Below, one piece after another: positions 1-6,717 of a stretch of DNA of 9,221 nt. Within the stretch, counting starts at the first letter, position 1; every line of letters begins with the position of its first letter. The translations under genes were made by a program, and so were the position numbers. The DNA is from an uncultured Alphaproteobacteria bacterium (lineage in GTDB: Bacteria > Pseudomonadota > Alphaproteobacteria > Caulobacterales > Hyphomonadaceae), in the NCBI GenBank assembly GCA_903831485.1, contig CAIKXW010000156.1:1-9221 (forward strand), written 5' to 3'. The notes below the pieces were generated by a model that had not been told where the DNA came from, searched no databases, and saw only the letters and a program-made list of their open reading frames with translations.

Positions 1-1
1 C

Positions 2-1261
2 AACTATCGCAATGGCGTCCTGCACTGTGAGGATGTCTCGCTCGAAGCCGTCGCGCGCGAACTGGGCACGCCCGCCTACGTCTATTCCGACGCCACCCTG
101 CGCCGTCACTACCGCGTGCTTGCCGACGCCTTCGCCGGCCGCAACGTCCTCATCGCCTATGCCGTGAAGGCCAACTCCAATCTCGGAGTCATCGCCACGC
201 TCGCCTCGGAGGGCGCGGGCGCGGACGTCGTCTCCGGCGGCGAGATGCTGAAAGCGATGGCCGCCGGCGTGCCCGCCAACCGCATCGTCTTTTCCGGGGT
301 CGGCAAATCTGAAGCCGAGATCCGGCTGGGCCTCGAGCACGGTATCTTCCAGTTCAACGTAGAATCGATGCCGGAACTGCACCGCCTCTCCCGCATCGCG
401 CAGGAGATGGGCAAGCGCGCGCCCATCGCCTTCCGCGTCAATCCGCATGTCGAGGCGGGCGGCCACACTCACATCTCCACCGGCACGCCCGAAACCAAGT
501 TCGGCATCGCCTGGCACGAGGCCGACGCCTTCTATGACGAGGCGAGCCGCCTGCCCAACATCGACCCGATCGGCGTCGCCGTGCACATCGGCAGCCAGAT
601 CCTTCGCATCGATCCCATGCGCGCTGCGTGGGAGAAGGTCGTCGCCCTCGCTCGCCGCCTGCGCGACCGCGGCTTCGACATCCAGCGGGTCGACTTCGGC
701 GGCGGCCTCGGCGTGCCCTACAAGGACGGCGAAGATCCCGAAAGCCCAACCATCTACGCCCGCCAGGCGCGGGAGGTGCTCGGGAACCTCGACGTGCAAC
801 TTGTGCTGGAACCCGGCCGCCTGATCGCAGGCAATGCCGGAGTTTTGATCTCGCGGGTCGAGTACATCAAGGAGCGCGACGGGCGCACTTTCGTCATCCT
901 CGACGCGGGCATGAACGACCTGCTGCGCCCGGCCCTCTATGGCGCCCACCATGAGGTTCTGCCCGTCCGCACCCCCGAAATGGGCTCGGAACGGCGCACC
1001 GTCGACATTGTGGGGCCCATTTGCGAGAGCACCGACCGTTTCGCCAAGGACCGCCCCATGCCCCCGCTGAAGGAGGGCGATCTGGTAGCGTTCATGACAG
1101 CCGGGGCTTACGGCGCCACATTGTCGTCCCAGTATAATTCGAGACCACTGGTTGCGGAGGCGCTGGTTCGGGGCGATGCTTGCGTGGTCGTCCGTCGCCG
1201 GCCGACATTCGACGAAATGATCGCCCTTGAACGGGCCCCGGATTGGATAACGAGTGGCTGA
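2..1261 (+). CDS. lysA: Diaminopimelate decarboxylase (5' end cut by window edge)
   Basis: PLP-dependent enzyme that decarboxylates meso-diaminopimelate to L-lysine, the last step of the DAP pathway, in the cytoplasm. The reading frame is open from base 2, giving 419 visible residues; LysA proteins are usually about 420, so only a handful of N-terminal residues are missing. Motifs (numbered from the first visible codon): AYAVKAN with the PLP-binding Lys56, HIGSQI at 195-200, the phosphate-binding glycine loop GGGLGVPY at 233-240, EPGR at 270-273, the catalytic-Cys segment GPICESTDR at 338-346 (Cys341), and GAYGATLSSQYNSRP near 368-382. This is a fold-type III (alanine racemase-like) decarboxylase with an N-terminal barrel and C-terminal beta domain. 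The in-frame GTG at 116 is not the start, because conserved family sequence (NYRNGVLHCEDV...GTPAYVYS) lies upstream. Its TGA overlaps the next gene by 8 bases, implying translational coupling. The family assignment is firm. Confidence 0.97.
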   Translation, partial: NYRNGVLHCEDVSLEAVARELGTPAYVYSDATLRRHYRVLADAFAGRNVLIAYAVKANSNLGVIATLASEGAGADVVSGGEMLKAMAAGVPANRIVFSGVGKSEAEIRLGLEHGIFQFNVESMPELHRLSRIAQEMGKRAPIAFRVNPHVEAGGHTHISTGTPETKFGIAWHEADAFYDEASRLPNIDPIGVAVHIGSQILRIDPMRAAWEKVVALARRLRDRGFDIQRVDFGGGLGVPYKDGEDPESPTIYARQAREVLGNLDVQLVLEPGRLIAGNAGVLISRVEYIKERDGRTFVILDAGMNDLLRPALYGAHHEVLPVRTPEMGSERRTVDIVGPICESTDRFAKDRPMPPLKEGDLVAFMTAGAYGATLSSQYNSRPLVAEALVRGDACVVVRRRPTFDEMIALERAPDWITSG

Positions 1262-4016
1262 CGGATTTGGCCTGAGGGAAAAGCTTGACGCCCGCATATC
1301 GGTGGCGCGCCGCAAGCTCTTCTGGCCGTCGCTCGTCCGCTCCGCCGTACCCGCCGCCCTCTGGTTCACCGGCTTCGCCGTCTTCTGGCTCACCGGCCTG
1401 TACACCGCCATGCCCCCCGAGGCGCAGGCGATGGCCGGCGTCGTCTTCTGGATCGGCCTCCTCACCTTCGCCCTGCTCGGCCTCAAGGTCTGGCGTTCGC
1501 CCACCGATGACGAGGCGCGCGATCTGATAGATTCATCGATCGAAGGCCGCCCGCTCAGCGTCTGGACCGACCGCCCTTCCAAGGCCGACACCACTGGCTG
1601 GACGCTCTGGCAGGAACACCGCGACCGCATGGCCGCGCTCGCCCTCAGGCAGGGCCGCATCGACGTCACGCCGCACTGGAAGCAGGCGGACCCGTTCTAC
1701 CTGCGCTTCGGCATGCCAGCCGTCCTTGTCGTGGCCGGTGTCATCGCAGGCAGCGCCGTTATCGACCGCATGAACAAGGGGCTGTTCCCCGATGTCGGCG
1801 CCCTGTTCGGCGCACACACGCTGAAGATCGAGGCGTGGATCACGCCGCCCACCTACACAGGCTCCGCCCCCTTCATCCTCACGCCGGGCGAGACCGCGAA
1901 GGCCCCCGAAGGCTCCGAGATCACCATCCGCATCATCGGCCCTGGCCGTCCGCAGGTCAGCGTCATGCCCACGGATGGCAGCGCCGTCTCGCTGGACCCG
2001 CTGCCCGGCATCGACGGCGCCTATGAAGCCCGCGTCATCGTCGGCGAACCGATGCGCGTCGCCGTCAACTTCTGGGGCGAGCGCGGCAGCTTCCCCTTCA
2101 CCATCGTCGACGATGCCTCGCCCACCGTCTCCTTCGTGGAGCCGCCCAAACTGGGCGAGGGCGACCGGACCGAATTCAAGTACGCGGTGGCCGACGACTA
2201 CGGCGTCGAAAAGCTCGAGATGATCGCCTACCGCATCGACACGCCGACCGAAGCCGGCATGATCGAAGAGGCGACGCCGGTCGAAACCGTCACGCTGTCT
2301 CCAAAGGAAGAGGAAGGCGACTTCAGCCAGGACCTCGTCCGCCATCGCTGGGCCGGGCTCGATGTCATGGTCAAGCTGCGCGCCACCGACGCCGCCGGCC
2401 AGGTCGCCGAGAGCGAGCCCGTCGCCTACCGCATCCCGGAGAAGATCTTCCTCCAGCCAAACGCCCGTATGGCGCAGGAAGCGCGCCAGGTCCTGCTGCG
2501 CAATTACGAGGAATACTCCACGCCCGAAGGCGCCGACAATTTCACCGCCGTCGAAGGCGCGGGCTACAACGCCATCGCCTCCGCCGCCGCCAACCGCCTC
2601 AGCTGGGCGCCGAGGGAGATCAAGCGCTCCGTCATGGTGCTCGATGCGATCACCTGGCGCGCCGAAGATTATTTCGAGGACCCGGTAATCTATCTCGGCC
2701 TGCGCAATGCGCGCGGCGTGATCGACAGCGCGGCCAACCGGACAGAGGCCGAAGACGCGGAAGGCCTGTTGTGGGAGATCGCGCTGCAGGCCGAGTTCGG
2801 CTCGCTCGCGGACGCCACCGCCGCGCTCGAGGCTGCCCGCCGCGCGCTGGAAGACGCGCTCCGCCGCGGCGCTTCGGAAGAAGAAATCAAGCGCCTGATG
2901 GACATGTACGAACAGGCCATCGAAAATTACCTCGCCGCCCAGATGGCCGAGGCGCTGCGCAACGGCAACGTCACTCAGGGCGACCAGATGCAGGGCATGC
3001 AGGGCGGCGGCGGCCCGCAGATGGGCGACGACGAACTCACCCGGATGCTGCAGGCCCTGCGCGATCTCGCCGAAACCGGCGCGCGCGATCAGGCCCGCCA
3101 GCTGCTCAACGACATGCAGCGCATGCTCGAGCAGATGCAGAACATGCAGATCCAGATGGGTCAGGGCGGACAGGGCGGCCAGCAGCCCGACGGCCCGATG
3201 AACCGCGCCATGAACCGCGCGCTGCAGGACACCAATCGCGCGATGAACGATCAGCGCGATCTCAACGACGCCACCGAAGAAGCCCAGCGCGACGGCTCCG
3301 GCGCCCAGAAGGGCCAGGAACTCGCCGACCAGCAGCGCCAGCTGCGCGAACGCCTCGAACAGCAGCAACGCTCCGGCGGCGGCCAGCCGCAACAGCCCGG
3401 CGGCCAGCAAGGCCAGCAGGGTCAGGGCCAGCAGCAAGGCCAGGGACAGCAGGGCCAAGGTCAGGGTCAGGGTCAACAGCCCGGCGACGGACAGCAGCAA
3501 GGTCAGGGCGGCCCTGGCCAGCAGCCGGGCCAGCAACCCGGGCAAGGCCAGCAGGGCGGCCAACAGGCCGATCGCGGCGGCCCCGGCGGCCAACCCGGCC
3601 GTCCCGGCGCGCAGGGCGATGGCCGCTACGCGCAGGAAAACGATCGCTCGCGCCGCCTGCTCGGCAACGCCATCGAAATGCAGAAGCGCGCCGAAGAAGC
3701 CCTCCGCCGCGGCGACTTCGCCGCCGCCCGTGAAGCCCAGCAACAGGCCATGTCATCGCTGCAGGACCGCTCCAGCGAACTCGCGCGCCTCAACGACGAG
3801 AACGACCCCGAAGCCCGCGCCGAACGCGACGAGCGCGATATCCTCGGCCGCCTCAACAATGGCGAGAGCGGCTTTGGCGACAACGTGGAAATCCCCGACG
3901 AGATCGAGCGTCAGAAAGCGCGCGACATCCTCGACGAAATCCGCCGCCGCGCCGGCAACCGGGCCCTTACCCGCGAAGAACTCGAATACCTGAACCGCCT
4001 CCTCGACCGGTTCTGA
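1254..4016 (+). CDS. DUF4175 / TIGR02302-family inner-membrane protein
   Basis: A 920-residue protein of unestablished function that resembles the alphaproteobacterial TIGR02302 (DUF4175) family found next to lysA. The start is GTG at 1254, inside the lysA 3' end; no in-frame ATG lies close by and the TM region begins soon after. Order: a basic N-terminus (1-30), TM1 about 31-50, TM2 about 59-79, a cytoplasmic loop, TM3 about 152-171, then a large part predicted periplasmic by the positive-inside pattern. Residues about 185-395 look beta-rich and Ig-like (ITPPTYTG; ADDYGV at 313-318). Residues about 400-690 are helical, with Met/Gln-rich helices at 579-635. A Gln/Gly/Pro low-complexity tract fills 703-790, and a charged helical tail ends EELEYLNRLLDRF. 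The tract and TM anchors suggest an envelope role, which is inference only. No frameshift is seen. Family membership is fairly sure; function is unknown. Confidence 0.88.
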   Translation: MADGFGLREKLDARISVARRKLFWPSLVRSAVPAALWFTGFAVFWLTGLYTAMPPEAQAMAGVVFWIGLLTFALLGLKVWRSPTDDEARDLIDSSIEGRPLSVWTDRPSKADTTGWTLWQEHRDRMAALALRQGRIDVTPHWKQADPFYLRFGMPAVLVVAGVIAGSAVIDRMNKGLFPDVGALFGAHTLKIEAWITPPTYTGSAPFILTPGETAKAPEGSEITIRIIGPGRPQVSVMPTDGSAVSLDPLPGIDGAYEARVIVGEPMRVAVNFWGERGSFPFTIVDDASPTVSFVEPPKLGEGDRTEFKYAVADDYGVEKLEMIAYRIDTPTEAGMIEEATPVETVTLSPKEEEGDFSQDLVRHRWAGLDVMVKLRATDAAGQVAESEPVAYRIPEKIFLQPNARMAQEARQVLLRNYEEYSTPEGADNFTAVEGAGYNAIASAAANRLSWAPREIKRSVMVLDAITWRAEDYFEDPVIYLGLRNARGVIDSAANRTEAEDAEGLLWEIALQAEFGSLADATAALEAARRALEDALRRGASEEEIKRLMDMYEQAIENYLAAQMAEALRNGNVTQGDQMQGMQGGGGPQMGDDELTRMLQALRDLAETGARDQARQLLNDMQRMLEQMQNMQIQMGQGGQGGQQPDGPMNRAMNRALQDTNRAMNDQRDLNDATEEAQRDGSGAQKGQELADQQRQLRERLEQQQRSGGGQPQQPGGQQGQQGQGQQQGQGQQGQGQGQGQQPGDGQQQGQGGPGQQPGQQPGQGQQGGQQADRGGPGGQPGRPGAQGDGRYAQENDRSRRLLGNAIEMQKRAEEALRRGDFAAAREAQQQAMSSLQDRSSELARLNDENDPEARAERDERDILGRLNNGESGFGDNVEIPDEIERQKARDILDEIRRRAGNRALTREELEYLNRLLDRF
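3360..3623 (+). repeat. Imperfect CAG/GGC-type low-complexity tract encoding Gln/Gly/Pro
   Basis: This stretch inside the DUF4175-family gene consists almost entirely of CAG/CAA, GGC/GGT/GGA and CCC/CCG codons, with short near-direct repeats such as GGTCAGGGTCAGGGTCAA at 3459-3476. It encodes residues about 703-790, rich in GQ, QQ, PGQQ and GGQ. The mixture of synonymous codons (CAG with CAA, GGC with GGT) breaks the DNA repeat, so this is a disordered protein segment more than a pure microsatellite, but slippage-driven length change is plausible. Such a tract is expected in this protein family. Confidence 0.85.
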
Positions 4017-4030
4017 TCCGCACCGCCAGA

Positions 4031-4480
4031 TTACGCCTTCTTTGCAAGCGCCATATCGACCGCCTTCGCGATCCGTCGCGCGCGCGTCTCCGGCGCCTTC
4101 GCCTCTTCGATCGCGCGCACGTGCTCCTTGCGATACGTGAACGAGAGCGCGGCAAACCCGGCCGTAGCCCCGGCCTTCTTCAGCGCCGCCGCCAGATCCT
4201 TCGGAACCTCGACCTCGCGCGGCGCCGCGTCCACTTCAAGCGTCACTTCAACTTTCTCGCCGCCCTTCACGCCCGACTTTTCGCGATGCTCCTTCGCCAG
4301 CGGCAACAACGACTTGCCCCCCATCACGTGGATCGTCGAGCGATAGCTGTAGCCCTTGAGCAAGACGACCACTTTCGGCTTCTTGCCCTGGCCCAGCTTG
4401 GCCACGACATCCTCAGGCACGACGATCCCCGTCGCGTTCATGTCCTCGGCCTGCATGATGGTGGTCTTGAATTTTGGCAT
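4031..4480 (-). CDS. DUF1905 / YdeI-OmpD-associated family protein
   Basis: A small 149-residue cytoplasmic protein with no signal peptide or TM segment. Residues 1-83 (MPKFKTTIMQ..., with LLKGYSYRSTIHVMGGK) match the DUF1905 pattern, a small beta-barrel. Residues about 92-149 match the YdeI/OmdA-like C-terminal helix pair (VPKDLAAALKKAG, then FTYRKEHVRAIEEAKAPETRARRIAKAVDMAL; conserved core RKE...EAK..ETR.RRI.K). Family members are associated with bacteriocin or peptide tolerance in a few studied cases, but the biochemical role is not settled. I chose ATG 4480 over ATG 4528 because it starts exactly at the domain and has a GGGGGAG ribosome site ending four bases upstream; the extra 16 residues would be non-homologous. 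It starts 75 bases after the feoB stop on the same strand and may be read from the feo transcript. Its 3' end faces the DUF4175 gene across 14 bases. Confidence 0.88.
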   Translation of the reverse strand: MPKFKTTIMQAEDMNATGIVVPEDVVAKLGQGKKPKVVVLLKGYSYRSTIHVMGGKSLLPLAKEHREKSGVKGGEKVEVTLEVDAAPREVEVPKDLAAALKKAGATAGFAALSFTYRKEHVRAIEEAKAPETRARRIAKAVDMALAKKA

Positions 4481-4484
4481 GGCG

Positions 4485-4491
4485 CTCCCCC
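4485..4491 (-). promoter_or_regulatory. Ribosome binding site fixing the start at 4480
   Basis: On the minus strand GGGGGAG is followed by CGCC and then ATG. This is a purine-rich Shine-Dalgarno sequence at a short but usable spacing, and it supports the ATG at 4480 over the in-frame ATG at 4528. Confidence 0.65.
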
Positions 4492-4510
4492 TTGGCATCT
4501 CGCCCCAAGG
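4490..4510 (-). other. Small inverted repeat next to the ribosome site
   Basis: Arms CCTTGG (4505-4510 read on the minus strand) and CCAAGG (4490-4495) can form a perfect 6-bp stem with a 9-base loop in the transcript. The stem ends where the GGGGGAG ribosome site of the YdeI-like gene begins. No U-run follows, so it is not a classical terminator. It may be chance or may modulate initiation. Confidence 0.3.
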
Positions 4511-4555
4511 ACGAACAAGCCGCCGCACCGCCGACAGATCAACGGGGGATCCGCA

Positions 4556-6394
4556 CTACAGCCCCAGCGCCGTCGCGCCCCAGAAGGTCGCCAGCGAAGC
4601 CACATACGCCAGCGCGAACAGGTAGACGAACATGAAGCCCGTCCACTTCCACGAATTGGTCTCGCGCCTCACCGTCGCCAGCGTCGCAAGGCATTGCGGC
4701 GCATAAACGTACCAGGCGAGAAACGCGAGCGCCATCGGCAGCGTCCAGTCGTTCTGGAGCAGCTGGGTCAGCCCTTCGACATTCTCCTCGCCACCCTGCA
4801 CCGCATAGATCGTCGCAAGCCCGCCAACCGCAACTTCCCGCGCCGCAAGGCCCGGCACCAGCGCAATCACCATGGCGAGGTTGAAGCCCACCGGCTGGAA
4901 GATTGGATACAGAACTGAGCCGATCATGCCGGCAAAACTGTTCGCCAGCTCCGGCGCTTGGCCATTCGCCTGCGGGAACGTCACGAGGAACCACAGCGTC
5001 ACCGACACGACAAATATGATCGTGCCCGCCCGCTTCAGGAACGCCCACGCCTTCTGGACGATGCCGAGGAAATAGTCGCGCCACACCGGCAACTTGTAGG
5101 TCGGCAGCTCCATCACCAGCGGCTGCGTCGAGCCTTTCGTCGCCGTCCGCTTCAGGATGAAAGCCACAAGAACCGCACTGACCACGCCGAGGATATAAAG
5201 CGCGAAAAGCACCAGCCCTTGCATGTTGAAAATGCCGACCTGCGTCGCAGGAATGAACGCACCGATCAGCAGCGCATAAACCGGCAGCCGCGCTGAACAC
5301 GTCATCAGCGGCGCCACCATGATCGTCGTCAGCCGGTCGCGCTCATTCTCGATCGTGCGGGCGGCCATGATGCCGGGGATCGCGCAGGCAAAGCTCGACA
5401 GCAGCGGAATGAACGCCCGTCCGTTCAGCCCGACGCGCAGCATCAGCTCGTCCATCAGGAAGGCCGCGCGCGCCATATAGCCCGAAGCTTCAAGAAACAG
5501 GATGAACGCAAACAGGATCACGATCTGCGGCAGGAACACCACCACCGATCCAACGCCCGCAATCATCCCGTCGACCACAAGGCTTCGCAGCATCGGGTCC
5601 GATATTCCCGTACCGGCGGCCTCGCCCAGCGCGCCAAAGCCCGCCTCGATCGCATCCATCGCCGGCGTCGCCCATGCGAACACCGACTGGAACATCACGA
5701 ACAGAACCGTGCCGAGGATCATCAGCCCCGACACCGGATGCAACAACACTGCATCCACCTGGCGCGTCAGCTTGTTCATCGCCGGCTCGACCATCGTCTC
5801 GCTGGCGATCCGGCGCGCTTCACGCTGCAGCGCGCGCAGGTCGTGCACCGGTTCGACGACGCTCGTCACGGGCGTCATCGTCTTGAGCACTTCGTCGATT
5901 CTGGCGATCAGGTCGTCACGGCCAGCTTTCCGCGTCGCCCGTGTGCGCACGACCGGCACGCCCAGCAGGCTCTGCAACTTCGGTACATCGATCTTCACGC
6001 CGTCGCGCTCTGCGAGATCGATCATGTTCAACGAAACGATCACCGGCAGCCCGAGCGACTTCATCTGCAGCACGGTGTGGAGATGGGTCCGCAGGTTGGC
6101 CGCATCGGCCACGAGGATCAGCGCATCCGGCGCCGGCTCGCCGCGCTTGCCCTGGATCGACTCAACGGCGACCCGCTCGTCCATCGACCGCGCTTCGAGG
6201 CCGTAAATGCCGGGCAGGTCCACCAGCGTGATACTCGCCCCGCCCGGCGTCTCGAACTTGCCGGTGCGCGTCTCAACTGTCGTGCCCGCATAGTTCGCCG
6301 TCTTGGCAAGACCGCCGGTCAGTCCGTTGAAGAGTGTGGTCTTTCCGCTATTGGGCGCGCCGACCAGCGCGAGCCGCAATGTTGCGGCGCTCAA
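4556..6394 (-). CDS. feoB: Ferrous iron transport protein B
   Basis: Inner-membrane Fe(II) importer with a cytoplasmic G-protein domain (residues 1 to about 165), a linker, and a transmembrane domain. G motifs: G1 GAPNSGKT (12-19), G2 Thr in NYAGTTVE (34-41), G3 DLPG (59-62), G4 NMID (123-126), and a G5 region near TRATRKAG (151-158). The membrane part has two Gate repeats, each with its conserved cysteine: SSFACAIPGI (Cys337) and LMTCSARLPVY (Cys366). A third conserved-type cysteine lies in YAPQCLATL (Cys569). Length is 612 residues against about 770 in E. coli; the core motifs are all present, so this looks like a compact form and not a truncation. The start is TTG at 6394, overlapping the feoA TGA by four bases (TTGA), with GGAG eight bases upstream. 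It is coupled to feoA, no feoC is seen, and it is probably Fur-controlled through the feoA promoter. Confidence 0.96.
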   Translation of the reverse strand: MSAATLRLALVGAPNSGKTTLFNGLTGGLAKTANYAGTTVETRTGKFETPGGASITLVDLPGIYGLEARSMDERVAVESIQGKRGEPAPDALILVADAANLRTHLHTVLQMKSLGLPVIVSLNMIDLAERDGVKIDVPKLQSLLGVPVVRTRATRKAGRDDLIARIDEVLKTMTPVTSVVEPVHDLRALQREARRIASETMVEPAMNKLTRQVDAVLLHPVSGLMILGTVLFVMFQSVFAWATPAMDAIEAGFGALGEAAGTGISDPMLRSLVVDGMIAGVGSVVVFLPQIVILFAFILFLEASGYMARAAFLMDELMLRVGLNGRAFIPLLSSFACAIPGIMAARTIENERDRLTTIMVAPLMTCSARLPVYALLIGAFIPATQVGIFNMQGLVLFALYILGVVSAVLVAFILKRTATKGSTQPLVMELPTYKLPVWRDYFLGIVQKAWAFLKRAGTIIFVVSVTLWFLVTFPQANGQAPELANSFAGMIGSVLYPIFQPVGFNLAMVIALVPGLAAREVAVGGLATIYAVQGGEENVEGLTQLLQNDWTLPMALAFLAWYVYAPQCLATLATVRRETNSWKWTGFMFVYLFALAYVASLATFWGATALGL

Positions 6395-6645
6395 GCTGCA
6401 GGCTCCACAAGAACCATGGCCGCTTCGGCCTTCCGAAGCGCGATCACGGTGCGGTTCAGGCGGAAAGAAAGCGGCGCGCCGCCCAGCCAGCCGCGCGCCA
6501 GCAACTCGACCTCATCGCCCTCAGCGAATCCGATCTCGCGCAGCTTGGCGACCAGGTTTTCATCGCCCAGGCCAAAGCCGGTGACGCGAGCCTGCCGGCC
6601 CATCGCCAAGGTATGCATCCCGATTGAAATCGACCCGGTGTCCAT
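6391..6645 (-). CDS. feoA: Ferrous iron transport protein A
   Basis: An 84-residue cytoplasmic SH3-like beta-barrel protein that assists FeoB in Fe(II) uptake. The family pattern is clear: LREIGFAEGDEVELLARGWLGGAPLSF, then the ending ALRKAEAAMVLVE, corresponding to the usual L..LG...G..V.V and LR..EA..I.V signature. The usual PxGDP turn reads GWLGGAP here. The start chosen is ATG 6645; in-frame ATGs at 6618 and 6603 are possible, since the conserved core begins only near residue 20 and none of the three has a good Shine-Dalgarno. The best promoter match places +1 on the A of ATG 6645, which would make the message leaderless and favours this start. It overlaps feoB by four bases, and the ABC adaptor gene ends 72 bases upstream. 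Confidence 0.92.
   Translation of the reverse strand: MDTGSISIGMHTLAMGRQARVTGFGLGDENLVAKLREIGFAEGDEVELLARGWLGGAPLSFRLNRTVIALRKAEAAMVLVEPAA
6403..6406 (-). promoter_or_regulatory. Ribosome binding site for the TTG start of feoB
   Basis: GGAG on the minus strand sits eight bases before the TTG at 6394, inside the last codons of feoA. It supports TTG as the true start. No ATG or GTG lies between it and the G1 motif, which begins at residue 12. Confidence 0.6.
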
Positions 6646-6651
6646 GAAAAG

Positions 6652-6680
6652 GTTCTATTGAGAACCATTCTCATAAGCAA
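6652..6680 (-). promoter_or_regulatory. Predicted sigma-70-type promoter of feoAB
   Basis: Read on the minus strand: -35 TTGCTT (6680-6675), a spacer of exactly 17 bases, -10 TAGAAC (6657-6652). The matches to TTGACA and TATAAT are partial (3 of 6 and 4 of 6). The usual distance from the -10 puts the transcription start at 6645, the A of the feoA ATG. Support comes from the Fur-type palindrome filling the spacer. This is prediction only. Confidence 0.5.
6659..6673 (-). promoter_or_regulatory. Fur box (operator) of feoAB
   Basis: The minus strand reads TGAGAATGGTTCTCA. This is a 7-1-7 palindrome with perfect TGAGAA/TTCTCA arms and one mismatched inner pair, very close to the classical proteobacterial Fur site TGAGAATGATTCTCA. 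It starts 14 bases upstream of the feoA ATG and lies wholly between the predicted -35 and -10, where bound Fe(II)-Fur would block RNA polymerase. Its place directly before feoAB fits iron repression of Fe(II) uptake. In alphaproteobacteria the regulator could be Fur itself or a relative such as Mur, but the motif is Fur-like and not a typical iron-responsive Irr (ICE) box. Confidence 0.85.
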
Positions 6681-6691
6681 TGGGTTTCATG

Positions 6692-6714
6692 TCGCGGGCT
6701 GGGCGATGCCGCGA
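6692..6714 (-). terminator. Weak GC-rich hairpin after the exporter operon
   Basis: Just after the adaptor gene stop (6718), the minus strand carries TCGCGG, 11 bases, then CCGCGA: a perfect 6-bp stem. No U-tract follows, so it does not match a strong intrinsic terminator. It could cause partial termination or protect the 3' end before the separate feo promoter. Confidence 0.35.
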
Positions 6715-6717
6715 TTG

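Noticed and set aside
116..118. GTG as the start of lysA
   Set aside because: The frame stays open to base 2 and encodes conserved LysA N-terminal sequence upstream of it, so the true start lies outside the window.
1533..3743. A 736-codon open frame antisense to the DUF4175-family gene
   Set aside because: Its product is an Ala/Leu/Gly-rich string with no recognisable domain, and it is explained by the strong G/C third-position bias and CAG/GGC repeats of the sense gene (CAG reads as CTG, GGC as GCC). The sense frame has TM helices and family motifs.
4481..4528. Longer start (ATG 4528) for the YdeI-like gene
   Set aside because: The added 16 residues are outside the domain, and the ATG at 4480 has a good ribosome site directly before it.
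4481..4555. A promoter for the YdeI-like gene (TTGATC on the minus strand)
   Set aside because: No acceptable -10 follows at 16-18 bases; the gap is too GC-rich to support a call.
5502..6661. Long plus-strand open frames across feoB and feoA
   Set aside because: Arg/Ser/His-rich products with no domain; the opposite strand carries unmistakable FeoB and FeoA motifs.
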